Part shown: piece by piece, positions 36,568 to 45,248 of the stretch
Layout: the number at the start of each line of letters is the position of its first letter
How positions within the stretch are numbered: position 1 is the stretch's first letter
Assembly (NCBI RefSeq): GCF_000332235.1
Contig: NZ_CM001775.1
Coordinates: 1,704,230-1,768,229, forward strand
Length of the DNA stretch: 64,000 nucleotides
DNA from: Geminocystis herdmanii PCC 6308
Lineage (GTDB): Bacteria; Cyanobacteriota; Cyanobacteriia; Cyanobacteriales; Cyanobacteriaceae
Direction: 5' to 3'
The notes under the pieces: generated by a model
The model's database searches: none
The model's input: the letters and a program-made list of their open reading frames with translations, nothing else
What the model was told of the DNA's origin: nothing
Program-made: the position numbers and the translations under genes

Positions 36568-36772
36568 ATCTCTCACCTATGAATTAGATTGGCAAGGAAA
36601 CATTATTAAGTCTGCCTGTATTGCTCAATTAAATCCCCTTGGCACTGTGGGAAAAGATCGTCTAAAAATACATCTCGAAATAGATGATAACCGAATGTTG
36701 TTAGTTACTGTTACAGATATTCTGACTCAACAAGTATTAGTCTATAAGAGATCGATCGTACATCTATATTAA
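36530..36772 (+). pseudogene. Frameshifted C-terminus of the Hsp70-like gene
   Basis: This frame reads MTSGIVKSQNTYKSLTYELD and goes on to LLVTVTDILTQQVLVYKRSIV, the expected end of this Hsp70 subfamily (a KSL-E-D, GRDRL-like and ATVTDLLT-like block). Removing one A from GGAAAAAATGACC joins the two frames. A +1 shift by transcriptional slippage at A6, a real inactivating mutation or a sequencing error are all possible. Confidence 0.8.
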
Positions 36773-36807
36773 CTAAGGGCTAAACAAATATTTATTTTTT
36801 GTAATTA

Positions 36808-37284
36808 TCAAATAGCCTCACGATTTAAAGGTATCATCGCCCAAGTGACATAAGTGCCGATGGGACTCCATAAAAGATATGGTATGAGTAGATATAGTGC
36901 TGATTTATTGGCAAAAAACACTAATCCTGCCAAGATTAAACCTAGAAAAAAGCCTCCTCCGCCAATGAATACCCCAACCAATAAACTGCGAAAAGCACAC
37001 ATTACCCTCGTATAACCTAAAATCGCTATTTCCAAAGCAAGATATAGAGTCATTAAAACGATTTTTTTGTCCATGTTTATATCCGTATCCCAAATGATAC
37101 TGGCAGATAAAATTAGACAGACAAAAATGAAAATCCAGATAAAGGGTATAGCAAATTCAAAGGTTAACCATGAAGGGCGTTTTAACCGCAAAAACCACCG
37201 AAAATCATCGGTTGGAATACGATTAACCAAGAAACTCACTAAAAATGCGATCGAACCAATTACTAACCAAGAAGGAATCATCAT
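36808..37284 (-). CDS. TspO/MBR-like membrane protein
   Basis: 158 residues with five hydrophobic helices. The segment LRLKRPSWLTFEFAIPFIWIFIF matches the family signature around P-W-F-x-P-W, and the last helix has Trp-rich YLLWSPIGTYVTWAM. TspO proteins bind tetrapyrroles and are tied to stress and light responses in bacteria. Converges on the Hsp70-like gene. Fairly diverged from textbook TspO. Confidence 0.65.
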   Translation of the reverse strand: MMIPSWLVIGSIAFLVSFLVNRIPTDDFRWFLRLKRPSWLTFEFAIPFIWIFIFVCLILSASIIWDTDINMDKKIVLMTLYLALEIAILGYTRVMCAFRSLLVGVFIGGGGFFLGLILAGLVFFANKSALYLLIPYLLWSPIGTYVTWAMIPLNREAI

Positions 37285-37285
37285 T

Positions 37286-37404
37286 AAGAATGAAGAATGA
37301 AGAATGAAGAATGAAGAATGAAGAATGAAGAATGAAGAATGAAGAATGAAGAATGAAGAATGAAGAATGAAGAATGAAGAATGAAGAATGAAGAATGAAG
37401 AATG
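37286..37404. repeat. 17 perfect tandem copies of the heptamer AAGAATG
   Basis: 119 bp with no variant unit. It begins 2 bp upstream of the TspO-like start codon, so it makes up that gene's 5' leader. Perfect identity suggests recent slippage expansion, so copy number is likely to vary between strains. Confidence 0.97.
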
Positions 37405-37594
37405 ATTTTCAAAAATTAAACATAACCTTACGACTATAGCATTTTTTCTGAGAAGGCTTTGCGAACTTTGAGGAAAAACCTAGGAATACTTTTATTTCTT
37501 TGCGTCTTTGCGTCTTTGCGTGAGAAAAAAATCAGTAAGTTAATGTTTTAGAAGTTAAATTACTTATACTGTTAATTTTACAGACTGAATCAAC

Positions 37595-39220
37595 ATGACA
37601 TCGAATCAAACCTCAGAAAAACTTAATTTAACGACAAAATTAGCCTTTGGTGCAGGGGATATAGGACCGGCTTTTACTGCTAATATATTAGTATTCTTCT
37701 TGATGCCTTTTTTTACTAATGTAGCAGGTATAAGCCCTGCCATTGCGGGAAGTATTTTATTTGTAGGCAAGATTGCGGATGCTATCAATGATCCTATTAT
37801 CGGGGTTTTTAGCGATCGAACTCAAACAAAATGGGGGAGGCGTATTCCTTGGATGATATTTGCGGCGATACCCTTTGGATTGACGTTTTTTTTACAGTGG
37901 ATAGTGCCTAAATTTAGTGAAGATATTTCTTTAAATAATAATCTTTTATTTCTCTATTATATGATGATAGGGATTGTGTTTAATGTCTTTTATACGGCGG
38001 TAAATTTGCCTTATCAAGCCTTAACTCCAGAGTTAACTCAAGACTATAATGAGCGCACAAATTTAAACAGTTTTCGGTTTAGTTTTTCCATCGGTGCAAG
38101 TATTGTTTCTCTGATTTTAGCAGGGGCAATTTTTCAAGTTTATCAAGGCAATAATCAAGAAAAATATTTAATTTTAGGAATAATTTCTACTATTTTTTCG
38201 ACTTTACCATTATTTTGGTGTCCTTTGATTATTAAAGAAAGAGGTTATGAACCTTTATTAAATAAAAATCAACGTAAAATAACTGCTTATATTTTTATTT
38301 CGATCGCCACAATATCAATTATTTATGGTTTAGTGAATCTTATTAATAATAGTTCAGGAGAAGATATATTTAACGCAATAATAGCGTTATTAATTGGTTT
38401 ATTTATGGGTATCATGGCATGGAGTTTAATAATTGCGAAAACTGAGCCTCATTTATTGCAACCCCATTTAGGAAAAAGTGAAGAAAATACCGAGAATAAT
38501 TTTACTTATATTCAACAGTTAAAAATCGTTTTTCAAAATCGTCCTTTTCTCTACGTCGTTGGTATTTATTTATGTTCATGGTTAGCCGTACAATTAACCG
38601 CATCTATTTTGATTTATTTTGTGGTAAATTGGATGGGATTACCTGATGCTGAGTTTCCCAGAGTTGCGATCGCAGTGCAAGGAACGGCATTAATCATGTT
38701 ATTTGTTTGGCAAAAAATTAGTAATATATTAGATAAAAAAATCGTTTATTTTCTTGGTTCAACTATTTGGATAATTGCTCAAATTGGCTTATTTTTAGTA
38801 CAACCGGGACAAACATTTTTATTATATGCTTTAGCAATGTTAGCAGGTTGTGGAGTCTCAGTAGCTTATTTAATTCCTTGGTCAATGATACCAGATGTTA
38901 TTGATTTAGATGAACTGAATACAGGAGAAAGACGAGAAGGAATTTTTTATGGTTTTATGGTACTTTTACAAAAATTTGGTTTAGCTTTTGGACTATTTTT
39001 AGTAGGTATTGCTTTAGAGGCATCAGGATTTATAAAACCCATAGAAGGGCAACCAATTCCCGTGCAACCAGAAAGTGCATTATGGGCAATTCGTCTAGTA
39101 GTTGCACCGTTACCCGCCGTTGTTTTATTTGCAGGAATAATCCTAGCTTATTTTTATCCTATTACGAGAGAATATCATAGTAACATTCGTTTACAATTAC
39201 AAGAAAGAAAAAACAATTAA
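37595..39220 (+). CDS. GPH-family (MelB-like) sugar/cation symporter
   Basis: 541 residues, 12 or more predicted helices in the major facilitator fold. LAFGAGDIGPAFTANILVFFLMPFFTNVAG and the loop ADAINDPIIGVFSDRTQTKWGRRIPWM, with the Asp residues and KWGRR, match glycoside-pentoside-hexuronide:cation symporters. A middle cytoplasmic loop and a second half with MIPDVIDLDELNTGERREGIFYG repeat the loop motif. Substrate unknown; an inserted segment of about 60 residues near 235-295 makes it longer than MelB. Confidence 0.88.
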   Translation: MTSNQTSEKLNLTTKLAFGAGDIGPAFTANILVFFLMPFFTNVAGISPAIAGSILFVGKIADAINDPIIGVFSDRTQTKWGRRIPWMIFAAIPFGLTFFLQWIVPKFSEDISLNNNLLFLYYMMIGIVFNVFYTAVNLPYQALTPELTQDYNERTNLNSFRFSFSIGASIVSLILAGAIFQVYQGNNQEKYLILGIISTIFSTLPLFWCPLIIKERGYEPLLNKNQRKITAYIFISIATISIIYGLVNLINNSSGEDIFNAIIALLIGLFMGIMAWSLIIAKTEPHLLQPHLGKSEENTENNFTYIQQLKIVFQNRPFLYVVGIYLCSWLAVQLTASILIYFVVNWMGLPDAEFPRVAIAVQGTALIMLFVWQKISNILDKKIVYFLGSTIWIIAQIGLFLVQPGQTFLLYALAMLAGCGVSVAYLIPWSMIPDVIDLDELNTGERREGIFYGFMVLLQKFGLAFGLFLVGIALEASGFIKPIEGQPIPVQPESALWAIRLVVAPLPAVVLFAGIILAYFYPITREYHSNIRLQLQERKNN

Positions 39221-39269
39221 CAATTAACAAATTTTCCCTAACCCCCTAATTGCCTAACACCCTATCACC

Positions 39270-39821
39270 CTATCCATGATCTCTGGGGTTGTCGTTATTG
39301 CCATCTATAATGATATTCTGAGGATTCAAAGAGGAAATATTGCCCCGATTATTGGCATAGGGTAAAGGTTTATTGACGATAAGCGCTTGTAAATTTTCTT
39401 GAAAAATGCTTAAAGGTTGTTCTCCAATGGTAGATGCGATCGCGCTTCCTTGATTGTTAAGAAAAATAAAATGAGGAATACCATCTACGCCATAGTTGAG
39501 AACTTCGGGCAACCATTTACTATTATCAACATTGAGCATGACGAAATTAACATCTTGTTGGTACTCTTGTTTTAAAGTAGCTAAATCTCCTGCCATTGCT
39601 TGACAACTGGTACACCAATTAGCATAAAATTCCACAAGGGAAGGTTTACCGTTATTCACGGCGACTTCTAAAGGAGTTGCTTGTTGTGCCTGAGATTCTA
39701 AGGATTCAGCATTAACCGTAGTGTGAGAGCTTAAAGCTAGTAAGACACCCAGAGTTACAGCAATTAAGGCAATGACAATATTGCGGATTCGATTAAGAGG
39801 ATTGATATTATTTTCTGACAT
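39270..39821 (-). CDS. Membrane-anchored thioredoxin-like protein (TxlA/HCF164 type)
   Basis: 183 residues. A single N-terminal helix (about 13-31) anchors a thioredoxin domain with active site WCTSC (Cys70, Cys73), in the form typical of TxlA/HCF164. HCF164 reduces apocytochromes in the thylakoid lumen and is required for cytochrome b6f assembly. The C-terminal segment after about 150 is Asn-rich. Converges with the GPH transporter. Confidence 0.85.
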   Translation of the reverse strand: MSENNINPLNRIRNIVIALIAVTLGVLLALSSHTTVNAESLESQAQQATPLEVAVNNGKPSLVEFYANWCTSCQAMAGDLATLKQEYQQDVNFVMLNVDNSKWLPEVLNYGVDGIPHFIFLNNQGSAIASTIGEQPLSIFQENLQALIVNKPLPYANNRGNISSLNPQNIIIDGNNDNPRDHG

Positions 39822-40089
39822 GATTTGATGAATAATAAACGCATAAAGTAACCATTATAACCATCTCAAAATCTGCTTTGGAATGAAGATTTAACAAAAT
39901 AGAAAAATTTGTTTCAGATTGCTTCGTTACCTCGATAGGGATAATCTCTATAAATTAAACTGGGTAATTAATTCTCAATTTTCAATTTTCAATTCTCCAT
40001 TCTCCATTCCCCTTAATTGTGATGAATGATACTAAAAAAAAACTAAATTAATAGTGATAATGTACCAGAAAATTAATTTAGAGTGAAAA

Positions 40090-41256
40090 ATGTTACCCCT
40101 GATAGAAGGATTTTTAAATGGTATTAGTATCGGGTCGGTGTTGTTAATTGCTGCGCTAGGATTAGCTATTGTCTTTGGTTTAATGGGTGTGATTAACTTA
40201 GCGCATGGTGAATTGATGATGTTGGGTGCTTATACAACTTTTGTGGTGCAAAATATTTTTAAGGCTTTCGGTGATCCTTGGTTTAATTTTTATATTATTG
40301 TCGCTATTCCCGTGGCTTTTGTGGTGGCGGCGATCGCAGGGATAATTTTAGAACGGGGTGTAATTCGTTTTCTTTACGGGCGACCACTAGAAACCCTGTT
40401 GGCAACTTGGGGGGTTAGTCTCATTCTACGGCAATTAGTACGCAGTGTAAACTGGTCAATGACTATCGGAATTATAGTATTTTCCCTCCTATTTTTTGGC
40501 GGAATGTGGTTTTTATCCCGTCAGGGAAATTGGGAACAAATTCGCCCTAAATTTATTGCCATTACTTTACCTTTAGCTAGTGCGATCGCAATTATTACGG
40601 GAATTTTAATAAATAACTCCAAAAATCAAGCCTTAACAAAAGCGTGGTTTAGTGCGAGAAATGTAGATGTAACTGCTCCAGCGTGGTTAAGAGGTGGCAT
40701 CCCGTTGGGTGCATTTCAATTTCCTATGGCAAGGGTTTTTATTATCATCCTCACAATACTATGTATCGCAGGAGTCTATTGGTTTTTAAACGGCTCAGAT
40801 TGGGGTTTAAAAATACGAGCTGTCACCCAAAATCGTACCATGAGTTCTTGTTTAGGGATTCCCACGGCAACCGTTGATGCACTTACCTTTGCCCTTGGTT
40901 CGGGGTTAGCAGGTATTGCTGGAGTAGCTATTAGCTTACTAGGTTCAGTCGGTCCTAACACTGGTCAAAACTACATTGTAGATGCTTTTATGGTGGTAGT
41001 GGTAGGAGGTGTGGGTAATCTACTGGGTACTATTATTGCGGCACTTTCGATCGGCATCGTATCTTATATCGTAGGTTCTGGTAGTCTGTCTTTAATGTTG
41101 ATGTCGGGGGATTCTGGGGGTACGTTGTTAGAAATTATCAACTTTTTTGCCAATACCAGTATGGCGAAAGTTTTGGTTTTTGTCTTAATTATTACCTTTT
41201 TACAAATTAAACCTTCGGGCATATTCCCTCAGAAGGGGCGTATGGCTGAATTGTAA
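40090..41256 (+). CDS. urtB: Urea/branched-chain amino-acid ABC transporter permease (UrtB-like)
   Basis: 388 residues, about nine helices. GLAIVFGLMGVINLAHGELMMLGAYTTFV is the LivH/UrtB signature. RNVDVTAPAWLRGGIPLGAF and the NRTMSSCLGIPT loop, with GGVGNLLGT late, are characteristic of UrtB. It pairs with UrtC in the urea transporter UrtABCDE. No urtA, C, D or E is nearby, so either the operon is split in this genome or this copy is a duplicate. Confidence 0.88.
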   Translation: MLPLIEGFLNGISIGSVLLIAALGLAIVFGLMGVINLAHGELMMLGAYTTFVVQNIFKAFGDPWFNFYIIVAIPVAFVVAAIAGIILERGVIRFLYGRPLETLLATWGVSLILRQLVRSVNWSMTIGIIVFSLLFFGGMWFLSRQGNWEQIRPKFIAITLPLASAIAIITGILINNSKNQALTKAWFSARNVDVTAPAWLRGGIPLGAFQFPMARVFIIILTILCIAGVYWFLNGSDWGLKIRAVTQNRTMSSCLGIPTATVDALTFALGSGLAGIAGVAISLLGSVGPNTGQNYIVDAFMVVVVGGVGNLLGTIIAALSIGIVSYIVGSGSLSLMLMSGDSGGTLLEIINFFANTSMAKVLVFVLIITFLQIKPSGIFPQKGRMAEL

Positions 41257-41269
41257 GAGTTAAGGTGTT

Positions 41270-41325
41270 AGGGAATTAGGGAATTAGGGAATTAGGGAAT
41301 TAGGGAGTTGGGGAGTTGGGGAGTT
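41270..41325. repeat. Octamer tandem repeats (GGAATTAG)n and (GGGGAGTT)n
   Basis: Four to five GGAATTAG units followed by three GGGGAGTT units between the convergent ends of urtB and the glycosyltransferase gene. Confidence 0.85.
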
Positions 41326-41341
41326 GTTAATTGTTAATTTT

Positions 41342-44296
41342 TCACCATAATAAAAAGTGTTGTTGATAGCGGTTATCGTTGAAAAGATGATACTGGAGAT
41401 TAAGTTTATTATTTGTGTCTAATTTCTCTAATATTTGTTCATGGGAATAACTGATTTTTTTGGCTATTTGTTTTGTTTGCCAGAGATGATAATAAATTAA
41501 AGAATCAGAGGTTAAATATTCTAGTTGATGATATTGATTCTGCATTTTAATTATACCTTCACCTAATGGTAAATAGTTCGATCGATCTTGATTTTCTTGT
41601 AACCATAAAATGAGAGCATAAGCTAAGGTAAAATCGGTACTATTTTCCTTTAAAAAACTTTTTCGATAACTAAGACAATGTAATAATAATTGTTCTAATT
41701 CTTGAGTATTTTTATGGGCAAAACTATATTTTATTCCCCCTAAACTGCGATATAAATACCATGCTTTTATATCTTCAATTTCCGCTAATGGACTTTGGGT
41801 AGTTCGATCGTCAGGATAATTCCAAAAAATCCCTAAAACTCGATCGACCAAATCACAATTAATATAAGGTAAGACTCTATTTTTAAATTCTGTATCCCCT
41901 GCGCCTCGAAATTTCTCATCATAAAAACCAAAACGACTATGCAAATTACGACGATATAAACCCCCCACATAGGTTAAATAGCAAGTATCAAGATAAACTA
42001 AATTCTGACTAAATCCACGGCGGTTATACGTCATCAAGTCTTTAATCCAATTTCCCTTCTCATCCACTTCCGTTACTAAACTATGCCCCACAACCCAATC
42101 TAAATCAGGATTTCGATCGAGCTTATGTGCTAAAATTTCTAAAGCATCCATAGTCATCATCTCATCTACCCCAAGAAAAGTGATGTACGGAGATTGAGAG
42201 AGTAAAATACCACGATTCCAAGCGCTTTGAATAGTTTCCCTTGCTTCACTTCTGACGTAAACTATCGGTATATTCAGATGAGGTAAAAGTTGTTGAAAAA
42301 CTTGATATTCCTGTTGTGGTGAGCCACTATCAATTAAAATAACTTCAGCGTCTTGTTTTTGGAAGATCGTGTGTTGAGCTAAAATTGACAAAAAACACTC
42401 CAGTTTACTTTCTGCATTGTACAACGAAACGATCACCGAAACTCGATAATTTTTTTGCTCACGATAATCCTTAATAAATTCGTAGGATTTTTCCTGATAG
42501 TTAAGTAAATTTTGGTAATTATTTAATAGATATTCATAAACTAATTGTGGAGAATTTTGAGAGGGAGAATAAAGTAGATTTAATAACGATGCTTCTTCTT
42601 GAAAATTATGATTAACTAAAATTTGACTAACATTTTCTAACTGATTAAATCTATCTTCATTAAGAAGACGAATAATTCTGAGGTGATAAGTAGCAGATAA
42701 TAGCTGATTTCCCCTAATATTTTCTAATCTTGCTATCTCTTGCCAAATTTTCAGACGATTTATATAATATCCTGTTTTAAATTTATTAATATTTTCAGTA
42801 TCAGTTTTAAGAGGATGACTTAAATTTTTTAATTGTTGAATTTTATCATCAATTTCCTTAGCTGAATTTTCCGTTAAACTCTCGATTATTTTCCACTTAG
42901 AGGCAAAAAAGAGACTTTTAATTAATTGATTAGTAACAATATTTTTTCTATTATTTACTTGCTTTTTTATTTGACTTATTTGCTTTTTTCCTAGATTAAC
43001 TATAGGATTAACTATTTTTTTAGTAATTTGAATAAATTGTGGTTTACCCCAATATTGTTTTTTATGAGCATAATTAATTAATTCTTGATACCATTGATTT
43101 GTTTTTTCTCTTATTTCTTGATCATAATTACTACATTGATTATAAATATCTTTAATTGTTAATTCTCTTGGTATCAATTCTGGAGAAATAAGAGATATTT
43201 TTGCTTCTAAATTCAAACGATATTCTTGATAATTGCTGAGAAGTTCGATAATTTCAGGTAAGGATGAATAAAAATTATTTATATCTAATTTGATAAAAGG
43301 TATCTGAGGAAAATTATCTTCTAAAAAACGGCATACTCCAGCTTTTTCACTGATAATAGTTGGGCAACCTGCAAATAATGATTCTAAAGCAACTAAATTT
43401 AAGGTATCAAATCGAGAGGGTAAAATTGTTACGGCATTGAGATTAAATTTTTCTTGTAATGCGTAGCGATTAACAGGAGGTAATATATTTATTTGACTAA
43501 AACGTAAGGCTAACATTTCTTGTAAATAAAATTCTCCTGTTTTGCCATCTAAGGTTTCGGGATTACCGCCAATTATATTGACTTCACTATAGAGATTTTT
43601 TGATAAAAAACTAACTAAATTAACAAAAATATCGACTCCTTTCCCTTTTTCTTTTCTACCAATAAAGTTTAAACTAGGTTTTGAATCTGATGGAATATAA
43701 TTAATATTGGGAGTTAAATTAAGAAAGGAGAAAGGATGTAAATAATAATTAGGGAAATTGCTTTTTTTTTGCCACCATTCTAAATAATTTTTACTGATAC
43801 CATAACGAATATTTGCAGTTTGATATTGTAAATTTTCTGCAAATTCTAAATTATTAATATAAGTTCGATCGAGCATCCAATCATGGTGTAAACTTTGGGA
43901 GACAATACCATGTAAAGAGATAACAATTTTCTCAAATTTTACTTGATAAAAAGTTAAAGCAGATTCTAAAAAAAGTCCGTATTGTTCATAATCAGGATAG
44001 TCGATAATGTCAAAATCTAAACCTTTTAAAGAATAACTAATATTACTTGCAATTAAAAAAGGACGAGATAATTTTTCTAAAGGTAAATTAGTCGATAATC
44101 CGTTTAAATCTGACTTTAAATATTGTTGCTGATAAGGTATAACTTTAGAATTATTGGGTCGATCGACTTTAAAATTTTCTTCTATAATTAAATAGTAAAA
44201 TTCTATCTCTGGATTCGTTTCAATAAGACGGCAATAAAAAGTTTGCCCTCCTCCAATTTTATGAAATAAATCAAATTCAGCAATTAAAACTTTCAT
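41342..44296 (-). CDS. Bidomain glycosyltransferase (GT4 + GT2)
   Basis: 984 residues. Residues 1-380 form a GT4/GT-B glycosyltransferase with LNFIGRKEKGKGVDIFVNL and the nucleotide-sugar box LPSRFDTLNLVALESLFAGCPTIIS. A helical linker of about 240 residues follows. Residues 630-800 are a GT2/GT-A domain (YRVSVIVSLYNAESKLECFLSIL, ILIDSGSPQQE, LGVDEMM in place of the DXD). The C-terminus is helical. Such fusions build surface polysaccharide or O-antigen-like glycans. It stands alone, with no other glycan gene around. Confidence 0.85.
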   Translation of the reverse strand: MKVLIAEFDLFHKIGGGQTFYCRLIETNPEIEFYYLIIEENFKVDRPNNSKVIPYQQQYLKSDLNGLSTNLPLEKLSRPFLIASNISYSLKGLDFDIIDYPDYEQYGLFLESALTFYQVKFEKIVISLHGIVSQSLHHDWMLDRTYINNLEFAENLQYQTANIRYGISKNYLEWWQKKSNFPNYYLHPFSFLNLTPNINYIPSDSKPSLNFIGRKEKGKGVDIFVNLVSFLSKNLYSEVNIIGGNPETLDGKTGEFYLQEMLALRFSQINILPPVNRYALQEKFNLNAVTILPSRFDTLNLVALESLFAGCPTIISEKAGVCRFLEDNFPQIPFIKLDINNFYSSLPEIIELLSNYQEYRLNLEAKISLISPELIPRELTIKDIYNQCSNYDQEIREKTNQWYQELINYAHKKQYWGKPQFIQITKKIVNPIVNLGKKQISQIKKQVNNRKNIVTNQLIKSLFFASKWKIIESLTENSAKEIDDKIQQLKNLSHPLKTDTENINKFKTGYYINRLKIWQEIARLENIRGNQLLSATYHLRIIRLLNEDRFNQLENVSQILVNHNFQEEASLLNLLYSPSQNSPQLVYEYLLNNYQNLLNYQEKSYEFIKDYREQKNYRVSVIVSLYNAESKLECFLSILAQHTIFQKQDAEVILIDSGSPQQEYQVFQQLLPHLNIPIVYVRSEARETIQSAWNRGILLSQSPYITFLGVDEMMTMDALEILAHKLDRNPDLDWVVGHSLVTEVDEKGNWIKDLMTYNRRGFSQNLVYLDTCYLTYVGGLYRRNLHSRFGFYDEKFRGAGDTEFKNRVLPYINCDLVDRVLGIFWNYPDDRTTQSPLAEIEDIKAWYLYRSLGGIKYSFAHKNTQELEQLLLHCLSYRKSFLKENSTDFTLAYALILWLQENQDRSNYLPLGEGIIKMQNQYHQLEYLTSDSLIYYHLWQTKQIAKKISYSHEQILEKLDTNNKLNLQYHLFNDNRYQQHFLLW

Positions 44297-44449
44297 AGAA
44301 ATAATATAGTTTTTTTATTATTTTAACCTAAAAAAACACCACAGAAAAAAATCAGTCAATTTTTACCATAGACATTAAAGATATTTAATAGAATAAGGGT
44401 TAATTTAATTAAATAATTAATCATTATATTTACCCCTAAAATAATATTA

Positions 44450-44820
44450 GGCTCTTCTACCGCAGGGTTTTTTCTTTCTCAAAATTTGGTTTAATTAAAA
44501 ACTATAATTGGTAAGAAATCTAGCCATTTTTTCTGATTAGAAAATCAATTATTATTAGAAACCATGATATTTTTGATGGAAATTGAACTTACAAAATACA
44601 ATTTTATCCTGACTTTAAAAAAACCCTGCTTCTACAGTAGTGATGACAAATTAATAATAAATAACCAATAAAATCTTTGATATATAATAATTTTAGTATT
44701 TTAAAAATGCAATTATTATAAATTTATGGTTTGCATTTCACTTAATACCTTTTTTTAGACATAATTTATCATACTCAAAGTAAAAAAGCTATAATTTATC
44801 ACAATCAAAGTGAGATAACC
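44450..44820. mobile_element. GGCTCTTCTAC-family MITE, copy B, split by a nested element
   Basis: Flanked by perfect 8-bp duplications TAATATTA (44442-44449 and 44821-44828). The left end GGCTCTTCTAC stops after 11 bp, an unrelated 168-bp sequence follows, and the MITE resumes at TTCTACAGTAGTGATGACAA. The right end is doubled: ATAATTTATCATACTCAAAG and, 30 bp on, ATAATTTATCACAATCAAAG. Confidence 0.85.
44461..44629. mobile_element. Nested non-autonomous element inside MITE copy B
   Basis: Inverted ends GCAGGGTTTTTT (44462-44473) and AAAAAACCCTGC (44618-44629), 12 bp each. CTTCTAC occurs on both sides of the insertion (44454-44460 and 44629-44635), consistent with a target duplication of about 7 bp. 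Non-coding interior. Confidence 0.7.
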
Positions 44821-44977
44821 TAATATTATGAGCAAGAATATTAATGCCTATTCTTTCGTTTGATCAGAAAACTTTTTCAGCAACCTTTAATTATAACTAA
44901 CTGGATGATTAAATGAGGAGAAAATCATTGGTTATTCATAATAATAGTATTAAAAAAATAAGTGATTAAAAAATCAA

Positions 44978-45172
44978 CTATAAACTACTATGAGCCAAAT
45001 AAGATAAACAATTGTTGACTAAAAAATAGACTACCATCATCGCCGCCGCACACAAAGCAACTAATGCACCTGCTAACATTAAGGAAAATTCACGATGATC
45101 AAAGGCTTGTTGCATTAAATGCAATGACCAAGCTACAAGAGCAACATCAAAAATCAGAATCGGAATTAACAT
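44978..45172 (-). CDS. Small hypothetical membrane protein
   Basis: 64 residues with two predicted helices (ILIFDVALVAWSLHLM and LAGALVALCAAAMMVVYFLV) joined by a short loop with DHREF. It resembles small conserved cyanobacterial membrane proteins of unknown function. Just 76 bp downstream of the NlpC/P60 gene on the same strand. Confidence 0.65.
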   Translation of the reverse strand: MLIPILIFDVALVAWSLHLMQQAFDHREFSLMLAGALVALCAAAMMVVYFLVNNCLSYLAHSSL

Positions 45173-45248
45173 TTCTTAACAAATTAAGGTTTCATCTATT
45201 TTAATACATATTTTCGCTAAATATGAATTTTTATGACAAAACTTAGAT

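Larger units (their letters stand above)
44297..44977. other. 681-bp intergenic region with nested MITEs
   Basis: No plausible gene. Most of it (44450-44820) is a GGCTCTTCTAC-family MITE with another element inside it, described separately. The remainder is AT-rich and presumably holds the promoter of the glycosyltransferase gene. Confidence 0.7.

Noticed and set aside
24402-36772. Calling the chaperone-like cluster a phage-defence system
   Set aside because: No nuclease, reverse transcriptase, NLR-like or other defence effector is tied to the conserved genes. The HEPN and PIN genes look like separate insertions, so the claim was limited to a possible multi-protein system of unknown function.
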